Shown one piece after another: positions 1-4,927 of a stretch of DNA of 5,929 bases. The position numbers and the translations under genes were made by a program. Every line of letters starts with the position of its first letter. Position 1 is the first letter of the stretch. This DNA is from an uncultured Oscillospiraceae bacterium (GTDB lineage: Bacteria > Bacillota > Clostridia > Oscillospirales > Oscillospiraceae): NCBI GenBank assembly GCA_900756495.1, contig CAAEKI010000133.1, positions 1 through 5,929 of the forward strand. The letters run 5' to 3'. Below the pieces are notes generated by a model. That model saw only the letters and a program-made list of their open reading frames with translations, searched no databases and had not been told where the DNA came from.

Positions 1-29
1 CCTTCTTAAGGGAGTGAGTAAGTAAATTG

Positions 30-1094
30 TTACACGCGAGCGGTATTCTCGCGGAACATGCGGGTGAGGGGGAAGTCTATTTTGAACAGCCGGAGGGCGT
101 TGCCGCCGAGGATGAGGTTGATGTCGTCCTGAGAAATGTCCAGACGCTCCACCTGCTTCAGGCTCCAGCCCATGACGTCGCACTGGTGGCGGATGATGCC
201 CTGGTTGTGAACCTGCATTCCGAAGGTCTGGGGGTATTGGCCGATGCGGGTCTGCGTGGGGATGCTGGCGCCCCAGTCCGTGCCCCAGATCAGCTTCTCG
301 GGCCCCACATTGGGGTAGCGGAGGGCCTTATAGTAGAGATCGGTCCAGTAGAGCCCGGTCTCCAGGTAGACGTTGTTGAAGTTGGAGGCAACCACGATGC
401 ACTGCTCAACCAGGTCCTCCATATATCCGCCCTGCATTCCGCTGTGGGCGAAGATGATGGGCACGTCCGGATATTCGGCGGCGATGTCGTGGACCCAGTA
501 GGGGTGCCAGTTTTCCGGCCAGCGGGTATGGGTAATGGGATAGCCGCCGGGGCCGCCGGTGTGGATGGTAACCGGCACCTTGTACTTCCGGCCCAGATCC
601 ATGGTCATACGCAGCTCGTCCATCCGGTCGGACATACTATATGTCTTTTTGATTTTTCCATAGGCGCTGTCCGGCACGCTGGCGGGGCCCTCGCCGATGC
701 CGCAGAAATTGCCGGTGGCCAGAAGCTCGTCCAGCTCTTTGCAGGCGTCCTTGATGGACCACTCGCCGCTCTCAATAGCCGCGTCGGCGGTGCGCTTGGA
801 GATTGCCATGCAGCGGAATTTATCAGGGTACTTCTGCATCAATTCCACATTGAGTTCATTGGTCATGCCGAATGCGCACTGAAGAATGCACATGTCCACG
901 CCGTAGCAGTCCATATCGTAGAGCAGGCGCTTGGAGTTGTCATAGGTCTCCAGCATCCCCATCTGGCTCTCCAGATCCAGGTAGTCAAAGCCTTTTTTCC
1001 CCTCGGCCTGCCGTTTTTCCTTCAGCGCCTTTCCGGCGGCATGCCGCTGGGAGTGAACGTGGGTGTCGATGACAAAGCGGGCGGATTTTCTCAT
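30..1094 (-). CDS. Amidohydrolase-2 family metal-dependent hydrolase/decarboxylase, 354 aa
   Basis: Predicted cytosolic TIM-barrel enzyme of the amidohydrolase-2 (ACMSD-like) family, which includes metal-dependent decarboxylases, hydratases and hydrolases of small organic acids. Visible metal-site signatures run in order: DTHVH near the N-terminus (His12, His14), IHTG (His178), AHSG (His217) and WGTDWG (Asp273). The family-typical LETG (residues 244-247) and C-terminal GGNALRLF (330-337) are also present. Length is normal for the family and there is no signal peptide or membrane segment. The start is fixed by AGGAGG at 1103-1108, eight bases upstream of ATG. It is the last visible gene of a three-gene minus-strand operon, 73 bp after CoA-transferase subunit B, so it probably acts on the same substrate or product as that enzyme. 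The exact reaction is unknown. The few bases beyond its stop end in AAGAAGG on the minus strand, which could be the ribosome site of a further gene outside the window. Family call is firm; function is inference. Confidence 0.9.
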   Translation of the reverse strand: MRKSARFVIDTHVHSQRHAAGKALKEKRQAEGKKGFDYLDLESQMGMLETYDNSKRLLYDMDCYGVDMCILQCAFGMTNELNVELMQKYPDKFRCMAISKRTADAAIESGEWSIKDACKELDELLATGNFCGIGEGPASVPDSAYGKIKKTYSMSDRMDELRMTMDLGRKYKVPVTIHTGGPGGYPITHTRWPENWHPYWVHDIAAEYPDVPIIFAHSGMQGGYMEDLVEQCIVVASNFNNVYLETGLYWTDLYYKALRYPNVGPEKLIWGTDWGASIPTQTRIGQYPQTFGMQVHNQGIIRHQCDVMGWSLKQVERLDISQDDINLILGGNALRLFKIDFPLTRMFRENTARV

Positions 1095-1102
1095 TCTGAA
1101 TT

Positions 1103-1108
1103 CCTCCT
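1103..1108 (-). promoter_or_regulatory. Ribosome binding site of the amidohydrolase gene
   Basis: Minus-strand AGGAGG, a perfect Shine-Dalgarno core, eight bases before the ATG at 1094. It settles the start and shows that this gene can initiate independently rather than by coupling to subunit B. Confidence 0.8.
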
Positions 1109-1123
1109 ATATTAATTGTTGGC

Positions 1124-1140
1124 GCCGCCGCTGAGGCGGC
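1124..1140 (-). other. Intercistronic GC hairpin between ctfB-like and amidohydrolase genes
   Basis: A perfect 6-bp stem (GCCGCC / GGCGGC) around a 5-base loop lies in the 73-bp gap between the second and third operon genes. No T-run follows on either strand, so it does not look like a rho-independent terminator. An RNA-processing or stability element that uncouples the level of the last gene is possible but unproven. Confidence 0.35.
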
Positions 1141-1167
1141 CTGTCTCATCAATGCCCTTGTTTGTAG

Positions 1168-1836
1168 TTAAAGCGGAACGCCTAGCTGGATTTCCTTGAC
1201 GTCTGCAGCGATATGGATGGGGGCGTCCGCCGCGGCCTGGATGTCTTCCACGGAATAGTCGCTGAATTTTTCGATCAGCACAAAGCCCTCCTCAGGGGAT
1301 ACCGTAAAGACGCCCATCTCGGTATAGACCCTGGTCACCACGCCGGCGGCGGTGAGCGGATAGGTGCAGTCCCGGAGCATCTTGGGCGCTCCGGTTTTGG
1401 TGCGCATCTCCATGGCTACAATCACCTGGCCGGCGCCGACGCAGAGATCCATGGCCCCGCCTATGCCGGAAGCGGGCTTTCCGGGGGTCATCCAGTTGGC
1501 GATGTTGGCATGCTGATCGACCTGGAGCGCGCCCAGGACAGTCTTATCGACATGCCCGCCCCGGATCATGGCAAAGGAAGAGGCCGTATCAATGAAGGAG
1601 CCGCCCACATTGTCCTTGACAAAGCGGTTGACGGAGTCCCGCATTTCGTAATCCCCGGGGTCGGCGGGGGTCCCCATGCCAAAGCAGACAACTCCGGGCT
1701 CGTTCTGGATAAAGAGCTTGAGATCAGGGTCGATGTACTGGCCGACAGAGTAGGGGATGCCGTGTCCAAAGTTGACAAACTCTCCCTCTCTCATGTCCTG
1801 CGCAATTTTTCTCGCAATCCGTTCTCTGTTTGTCAT
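1168..1836 (-). CDS. CoA-transferase subunit B (acetate/3-oxoacid CoA-transferase type), 222 aa
   Basis: Beta subunit of a family I CoA-transferase, which moves CoA between acyl-CoA and a free carboxylic acid through a glutamyl-CoA thioester. Family hallmarks seen: NFGHGIP near residues 22-28, SFIDTASSFAMIRGGHVD (80-96), the LGALQV segment, ANWMTPGK (113-120), GGAMDL (126-131) and a CTYPLTAAGVV stretch (157-167). The catalytic Glu should be Glu46, in QNEPG. In most relatives this reads SENG, so the residues on both sides of the Glu differ while the Glu is kept. Length is normal. The ATG overlaps the stop of subunit A by four bases (ATGA), so translation is very likely coupled at near 1:1 ratio, as expected for a heteromeric enzyme. 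Substrate could be acetoacetate, butyrate, 3-oxoadipate or another acid; sequence alone does not decide. Confidence 0.92.
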   Translation of the reverse strand: MTNRERIARKIAQDMREGEFVNFGHGIPYSVGQYIDPDLKLFIQNEPGVVCFGMGTPADPGDYEMRDSVNRFVKDNVGGSFIDTASSFAMIRGGHVDKTVLGALQVDQHANIANWMTPGKPASGIGGAMDLCVGAGQVIVAMEMRTKTGAPKMLRDCTYPLTAAGVVTRVYTEMGVFTVSPEEGFVLIEKFSDYSVEDIQAAADAPIHIAADVKEIQLGVPL

Positions 1837-2510
1837 ACGCAGTCCTCCGCCTTAACAATGGCATCCACGTAAGGGGCGGGAATGGAGACCACGCTTGGGT
1901 CGATCTCCCCACCCTTTACATAGCGTTTGGCCTCGACAATTACATAGTCGGCCGCTGTGGCCATGGTCACATTGAAGTTTTTTGCAACACCGTTGAGGAA
2001 CACGTTTCCGTATTCGTCCACAACGCTGCCGTAAATCAGGGCGATATCTGCTTTTAGGGGCTTCTCCAGAAGATAATCCCTGCCATCTACCCGGATGATC
2101 TCCTTCCCCTCTGCAACGGCTGTATTCAATCCGGTTGGAGTGAGGAAGCCTCCGATGCCGGCCCCGCCAATCCGAATCCGCTCGGCGAAGGTACCCATAG
2201 GCATCATCTCCATCTCCAGCTGTCCCGCGGCGATGAGCTTCATGGCCGCGTCGTTATGACCGATGAAGGAACAGATGCACTTCTTGAACATTCCGGTTTC
2301 AATCAGTGCGTTTCCCGGCGCTTCAGGGTGCATGAACTCTGTCCCCGCGTCGTTGGAGATCAGGGTGAGATCATGGAGCTGGCCCTTTCTGGCGGTCAGC
2401 GCCCGGACCAAATGCATTGGGAGCCCGCTGTAAAAAAATCCACCCAACATGATGCGCATGCCAGACTCAATCCGGTTGACAGCTTCGCTGCACGAGATAA
2501 GCTTGTTCAT
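1833..2510 (-). CDS. CoA-transferase subunit A (acetate/3-oxoacid CoA-transferase type), 225 aa
   Basis: Alpha subunit of the same family I CoA-transferase. It shows the family's CoA-binding signature, hydrophobic residues then GGFFYSGLP (residues 23-31; consensus GGF-xxx-G-x-P). Further family features are LTLISNDAG (48-56), MPMGTFAERIRIGGAGIGGF (103-121) followed by LTPTGLNT (123-130), a DYLLEKPLKADIALI segment (145-159) and KNFN (177-180). Length is typical for a separate alpha subunit. The start is supported by a strong ribosome site (minus-strand AAAGGGGGA at 2516-2524) and a promoter just upstream. It is the first gene of the operon, followed by subunit B with a 4-base overlap and then the amidohydrolase. 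AtoD/CtfA-type names would fit by family, but I give no symbol because the substrate is not known. Confidence 0.92.
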   Translation of the reverse strand: MNKLISCSEAVNRIESGMRIMLGGFFYSGLPMHLVRALTARKGQLHDLTLISNDAGTEFMHPEAPGNALIETGMFKKCICSFIGHNDAAMKLIAAGQLEMEMMPMGTFAERIRIGGAGIGGFLTPTGLNTAVAEGKEIIRVDGRDYLLEKPLKADIALIYGSVVDEYGNVFLNGVAKNFNVTMATAADYVIVEAKRYVKGGEIDPSVVSIPAPYVDAIVKAEDCV

Positions 2511-2515
2511 GTAGG

Positions 2516-2524
2516 TCCCCCTTT
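2516..2524 (-). promoter_or_regulatory. Ribosome binding site of CoA-transferase subunit A
   Basis: Minus-strand AAAGGGGGA, five bases before the ATG at 2510. It is purine-rich and G-heavy rather than a perfect AGGAGG. It supports this ATG as the operon's first start. Confidence 0.65.
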
Positions 2525-2540
2525 CTTTAATATAATTATA

Positions 2541-2568
2541 ATTATACTATTTTAAATTCAAAAGTCAA
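2541..2568 (-). promoter_or_regulatory. Sigma-A promoter of the CoA-transferase/amidohydrolase operon
   Basis: On the minus strand a -35 box TTGACT (2563-2568) and a perfect -10 box TATAAT (2541-2546) are separated by 16 bp. Transcription would start near 2534, leaving a leader of about 24 bases that contains the ribosome site. The leader is too short for a riboswitch or attenuator, so control, if any, should act by a DNA-binding protein. The -35 box lies inside a sequence that recurs at 4595-4600. Confidence 0.75.
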
Positions 2569-2593
2569 GAGAGGGAGACATTTTATTTCTTTG

Positions 2594-2725
2594 CCCAGTG
2601 CAGGAGTACAATACATGTTGGCGCCCCGCAGATGCATCGCCAACTTTGGAGTTGCAGTATACTGCCATTGACGAATTTGCCCGCCCGCGCTTCCTGGCCG
2701 CCTACCCGGAGCAGTCCGCTTATTG
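2594..2725 (+). pseudogene. Remnant of an integrase-core (DDE) transposase
   Basis: The plus-strand frame around 2649-2723 reads ELQYTAIDEFARPRFLAAYPEQSAY. This closely resembles the stretch just after the first catalytic Asp in a family of clostridial IS transposases with an rve domain (recalled form: QYTAIDEY-R-RFL-AYPEQSTY). Upstream, in another frame (about 2594-2641), PSAGVQYMLAPRRCIA resembles the preceding PGERVQVDVKVVPRRCIAD of the same family. The two pieces are joined by a frameshift consistent with a deletion of about 8 bases. The first catalytic Asp is missing, and everything after SAY, including the second Asp and the Glu, is gone. The fragment is therefore a dead relic, evidence that mobile DNA once landed at this edge of the AT-rich island. 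Family assignment is from memory of the motif; exact IS family is not settled. Confidence 0.55.
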
Positions 2726-2761
2726 TAAAAGAAGCCGGCGCTCCCTGTTCAGGAGCGCCGG
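2725..2761 (-). terminator. Rho-independent terminator downstream of the MerR gene
   Basis: A perfect 10-bp GC-rich stem (CCGGCGCTCC at 2735-2744 with GGAGCGCCGG at 2752-2761) encloses a 7-base loop. On the minus strand it is followed directly by CTTCTTTT, a usable U-tract. On the plus strand no T-run follows. It would stop minus-strand transcripts arriving from the MerR gene (about 265 bp upstream) before they reach the CoA-transferase promoter. The distance from the MerR stop is long, so it may instead have belonged to a gene since lost. Confidence 0.55.
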
Positions 2762-3026
2762 ACTGAAGGTGCGGCAACGGCATTATCGAACCACGATAGA
2801 TATAAATGTTTGGGATCTTGTATCTGTGCCGTCAGAGTTGCGGGCGAATATAGCTGCCTCTGTATTTAAATGAAAGACAAATGGAACAGAGGACTTTCAT
2901 TTTCCACTTGCATGAAAGATACCGCAAACAAAAAGCTCAGTAAAGAGTGCAAAGCACCACCAATGGCGGCAAGGCTCTTGACAGGGCTTTTCCTTTTCTG
3001 TGGTGGTTAGTTAAGAGGAAGAAAAG
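2762..3026. other. Non-coding stretch between terminator and MerR gene
   Basis: No convincing gene. Sequence becomes AT-rich around 2800. ATGAAAGA occurs twice (2870-2877, 2912-2919) with an inverted CTTTCAT between (2894-2900). A weak 7-bp pairing (ACCACCA near 2959-2965 with TGGTGGT at 3001-3007) brackets a 35-base loop. A small, partly wobble-paired hairpin precedes a T-rich run near 2993-2999 on the plus strand; either could help end transcription, weakly. On the minus strand a 46-codon frame from 3006 to 2869 stays open and encodes a hydrophobic segment, but has no start codon before an internal Met. It may be the tail of a lost gene. Confidence 0.4.
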
Positions 3027-3839
3027 TCAAGACTGTTCGACAATTTTAATCATTACTTGCGTGATGTATTCTTTTTCGCTGGCAATCGTATAGTCGGTGA
3101 GCCCACGCTCAAAGGAATATCCAGTAAGTATAAATCCCTGTTCATTAGCATAGCTTAACATCTTTTTATATAGTTCTGGAAGCCTGTCCCACCCGCCTTT
3201 CAGATAACCGCACAGGTACGCTCCTTTTAGCTTTGTCATAGAGCAGTTTTTCTTTCCATGCTCCGCTATCACAGTATATAAGCCGTCGTATTTGTCAAAC
3301 TGTCCCGCCTGTATCTTGTCTAGGGAAAGGTAGCTCCCCACGCCTGTCCGATACTGCTCGGGCGACCAGATACTTTGTATATATTCAAAGACTTTCACAG
3401 GGTTATCTTCCTCAAATTCATAAGGAACGGTCAAAAGATATTCTTCTTTCAGGTTAGCTACTTCTATACGCATATCGCTGATTTGCTGACAGAGCAAAAG
3501 ATGTTCCTTTTTCTGATTCAGAACAGACTTGACCGCCTTTAACTTGCGGATTTCCATGTCGATTTCCTTTTGCTTGCTGGAAACGGTTTCAAGGAATTTC
3601 TGTTCATCAAAGGAATGGATAAAGGCTTTGATTTCCTCAATACTTAGGTTGATTTCTTTTAGCATACGGATATACTCAAAGTCTATGCTCTGGGAATAGT
3701 CGTAATATCTATATCCGTTCTCTCCCTTGTGATATGGAGAAAACAGACCGATATAGTCGTAGTAATGCAGTGTGCGTTTATTGACGTTGTGCAGTTTTGC
3801 GAATTGTGCGGTCGTAAGCCGTATGGTTTTGTGCTTCAT
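3027..3839 (-). CDS. MerR-family transcriptional regulator with GyrI-like ligand domain, 270 aa
   Basis: DNA-binding, probably ligand-responsive regulator. Residues about 8-75 form a MerR winged helix-turn-helix: TTAQFAKLHNVNKRTLHYYD, GLFSP and GYRYYDYS are typical, followed by an IRMLKEINLSIEEIKAFI helix pair. A lysine/glutamate-rich dimerisation coiled coil covers about 80-118. Residues about 135-268 resemble the GyrI-like/BmrR-type small-molecule domain (KGAYLCGYLKGGWDRLPELYKKML and the closing SEKEYITQVMIKI). The ATG at 3839 is chosen over an upstream in-frame Met at 4016 because a perfect AAGGAGGA (3844-3851) precedes it and the longer form would overlap the divergent acetyltransferase by 91 bases and add 59 residues lacking MerR features. 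Closest functional analogy is BltR/BmrR-type drug sensors, by architecture only. A weak minus-strand promoter (TTTTCT-17-TATACT, -10 at 3882-3887) may drive it, overlapping the divergent promoter and allowing autoregulation. Codon use is AT-rich compared with the operon and polA. Confidence 0.9.
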   Translation of the reverse strand: MKHKTIRLTTAQFAKLHNVNKRTLHYYDYIGLFSPYHKGENGYRYYDYSQSIDFEYIRMLKEINLSIEEIKAFIHSFDEQKFLETVSSKQKEIDMEIRKLKAVKSVLNQKKEHLLLCQQISDMRIEVANLKEEYLLTVPYEFEEDNPVKVFEYIQSIWSPEQYRTGVGSYLSLDKIQAGQFDKYDGLYTVIAEHGKKNCSMTKLKGAYLCGYLKGGWDRLPELYKKMLSYANEQGFILTGYSFERGLTDYTIASEKEYITQVMIKIVEQS

Positions 3840-3843
3840 AAAA

Positions 3844-3851
3844 TCCTCCTT
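3844..3851 (-). promoter_or_regulatory. Ribosome binding site that fixes the MerR start
   Basis: Minus-strand AAGGAGGA, a full Shine-Dalgarno sequence, four bases from the ATG at 3839. It decides against the longer frame beginning at 4016. Confidence 0.8.
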
Positions 3852-3880
3852 GACATTACACTTGCTGAATAGTTTATGAT
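3850..3880 (+). promoter_or_regulatory. MerR-type promoter/operator of the acetyltransferase gene (19-bp spacer)
   Basis: A perfect -35 TTGACA (3850-3855) and a -10 TATGAT (3875-3880) are 19 bp apart, two more than optimum. Over-long spacers of 19-20 bp are the known signature of promoters that MerR proteins activate by twisting DNA. An imperfect dyad TACACT (3857-3862) / AGTTTA (3871-3876), five of six pairs matching, is centred close to the middle of the spacer and is the likely operator. Transcription would begin near 3887. The site sits between the divergent regulator and its presumed target, as is usual for the family. Confidence 0.65.
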
Positions 3881-3910
3881 TAGTATATACCAGATGGAAG
3901 CAAGAGAAAA

Positions 3911-3914
3911 GGAG
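3911..3914 (+). promoter_or_regulatory. Ribosome binding site of the acetyltransferase (GTG start)
   Basis: AAAAGGAG ends at 3914, 11 bases before the GTG at 3926. No ATG lies nearby in frame, and the protein aligns as a GNAT from its first residues (KTLRELKKQDLPALEDVI), so GTG is taken as the start. Confidence 0.6.
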
Positions 3915-3925
3915 TTTGACAGAAC

Positions 3926-4546
3926 GTGAAAAAAACGTTAAGGGAGTTAAAAAAACAGGATTTACCCGCACTGGAAGATGTGATAAGAAAAACTTGGGAC
4001 TATGACAAGTTCGCAACGCCTAAGACAGCCCGCAAGCTGGCAAAGGTCTATCTTGCAACCTGTCTGACGAATCAGACTTACACACGGGTTGCGGAAGTCA
4101 ACGGCGTTCCTGCGGGGCTGATTTTGGGAAAGGATATAGAAAAACATCACTGCCCGCTGAAATACCGCTTGCGTCAAATATTCGCCGTATGCGGACTGCT
4201 GATTTCTAAAGAGGGACGAGGTATCCTGAATTTCTATAAGAGTGTGGACGATATAGACGACCAGCTCTTGAAACAGTGCCATAAGGACTATAAGGGGGAA
4301 ATTGCTTTATTTGCGCTGTCCCCCGAATACAGAGGGCTTGGGATTGGGAAAATGCTATTCCATTGCCTGTTAGCCTATATGAAAAGCCAGAGTATCAGCG
4401 ACTTTTACCTTTATACTGATACAAGCTGTAATTTTGGCTTTTATGAACATCAAGGCATGGTACGCCAACAGCAGTATAAACATCTTTTCAATATGAAAGG
4501 TCAAAAAGGCGAACTGGAATTTTACCTTTATGATATGGCTGTATAA
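3926..4546 (+). CDS. GNAT-family N-acetyltransferase, 206 aa
   Basis: Cytosolic acetyl-CoA-dependent N-acetyltransferase. The start of the fold, LRELKKQDLPALEDVI (5-20), is typical of GNATs. Strand YTRVAEVNGVPAGLILG (52-68) is followed by an insert of about 50 residues. Motif A then appears as EIALFALSPEYRGLGIGKML (125-144), with the acetyl-CoA pyrophosphate loop R136-G-L-G-I-G141 matching R-x-x-G-x-G. Motif B follows as LYTDTSCNFGFYEHQGM (162-178), with the usual Phe-Tyr-x-x-x-Gly. No signal peptide or clear membrane segment, though residues 85-93 are hydrophobic. It is transcribed divergently from the MerR regulator, 86 bp apart, behind a 19-bp-spacer promoter, so it is probably induced by that regulator's ligand. 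The arrangement recalls the Bacillus bltR/bltD pair, where a MerR regulator controls a polyamine acetyltransferase, but here there is no transporter gene and the protein is longer. Substrate could be a polyamine, an antibiotic or another amine. AT-rich codon use unlike polA suggests transfer. Confidence 0.9.
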   Translation: MKKTLRELKKQDLPALEDVIRKTWDYDKFATPKTARKLAKVYLATCLTNQTYTRVAEVNGVPAGLILGKDIEKHHCPLKYRLRQIFAVCGLLISKEGRGILNFYKSVDDIDDQLLKQCHKDYKGEIALFALSPEYRGLGIGKMLFHCLLAYMKSQSISDFYLYTDTSCNFGFYEHQGMVRQQQYKHLFNMKGQKGELEFYLYDMAV

Positions 4547-4562
4547 CAGCACTATCTGTTAT
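4543..4562 (+). other. AT-rich hairpin over the acetyltransferase stop codon
   Basis: ATAACAG (4543-4549) and CTGTTAT (4556-4562) pair perfectly over seven bases with a 6-base loop, starting inside the TAA stop. No T-run follows on the plus strand, so this is at most a weak 3'-end structure. Confidence 0.3.
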
Positions 4563-4597
4563 GAAAAAACACCTTGAAATCAGAGTATAAGTATAGT

Positions 4598-4645
4598 CAA
4601 TAAGAGGGAGATACACATTTGGTGCAATCTCCCTCTCTCTTATTG
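4598..4645. repeat. Long inverted repeat downstream of the acetyltransferase
   Basis: The 15 bases CAATAAGAGGGAGAT (4598-4612) are complementary to 4627-4645, apart from four extra bases (CTCT) in the right arm. The loop is 14 bases. Folded RNA would give an extended stem with one 4-base bulge. It lacks a poly-T tail but is the best candidate for ending or stabilising the acetyltransferase transcript. The arms also resemble a purine-rich sequence at 2567-2578, so it could instead be part of a mobile-element end. Confidence 0.6.
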
Positions 4646-4845
4646 TCATATCAAGGCTCATATTCAATCATGGTGAATTCGTGGTAAAATAATTGCTTTT
4701 TTAGTTGATGAATGGTCCTTAAATGCTGTATTTATGCGGATAATCGGATTTTCTATATCAAATTTCATTTATATTATTTACATTATAACGCGGTCCGGCC
4801 AGCTGTCAAGCAGCCGGCAGAAGGCGGAGAAGATGGGGATGAACC
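4646..4845. other. AT-rich intergenic region and junction to GC-rich polA region
   Basis: No gene found. From 4646 to about 4790 the sequence is strongly AT-rich, with scattered -10-like hexamers but no paired -35 I would defend. At about 4790 it switches abruptly to GC-rich sequence (CGCGGTCCGGCC). A small hairpin, GCTG-TCAAG-CAGC, lies near 4802-4814. The switch probably marks the right edge of the AT-rich island. Confidence 0.45.
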
Positions 4846-4874
4846 TTGCCCTGTCCGGGGAAAACTGGTATACT
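4846..4874 (+). promoter_or_regulatory. Sigma-A promoter of polA
   Basis: A -35 TTGCCC (4846-4851) and -10 TATACT (4869-4874) are separated by exactly 17 bp, and TGG directly before the -10 box matches an extended -10. Transcription would start near 4881, giving a leader of about 47 bases that contains the short palindrome AGGCGG-T-CCGCCT (4894-4906) and the ribosome site. This supports polA being transcribed on its own rather than from the acetyltransferase. Confidence 0.65.
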
Positions 4875-4913
4875 ATATCCTGTATGTAATTTCAGGCGGT
4901 CCGCCTGGAGACT

Positions 4914-4918
4914 GGAGG
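4914..4918 (+). promoter_or_regulatory. Ribosome binding site that fixes the polA start
   Basis: GGAGG nine bases before the ATG at 4928. The reading frame is open upstream to 4712, but that 72-residue extension lies across the promoter and does not resemble PolA, so 4928 is the start. Confidence 0.8.
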
Positions 4919-4927
4919 CATCTCCCC

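Noticed and set aside
27..1115. Long plus-strand open frame (362 codons) opposite the amidohydrolase
   Set aside because: It mirrors the real gene on the other strand, has no ribosome site or recognisable domain, and is Val/Ala/Gly-rich as expected of an antisense shadow in GC-rich DNA.
1213..1872. Plus-strand open frame opposite CoA-transferase subunit B
   Set aside because: Antisense shadow of a clearly homologous gene; no family features of its own.
2770..2800. Possible tRNA T-arm (TTCGA-like motif with a short stem)
   Set aside because: Only a 5-bp pairing TATCG/CGATA is present; no acceptor, D or anticodon arms can be built around it.
2598..2873. 91-codon plus-strand frame as an intact small gene
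   Set aside because: Only its first part resembles a transposase; the rest runs through a terminator hairpin and unrelated AT-rich sequence. Treated as a relic.
2866..3009. 46-codon hydrophobic minus-strand open frame
   Set aside because: It has no start codon at its beginning and no ribosome site; at most the tail of a lost membrane-protein gene.
3840..4016. N-terminal extension of the MerR frame to an upstream Met
   Set aside because: It runs into the acetyltransferase gene, lacks MerR features, and a perfect ribosome site marks the internal ATG at 3839.
4712..4927. 72-codon upstream extension of the polA frame
   Set aside because: It crosses the AT/GC junction and the polA promoter and has no PolA similarity; GGAGG before 4928 gives the start.
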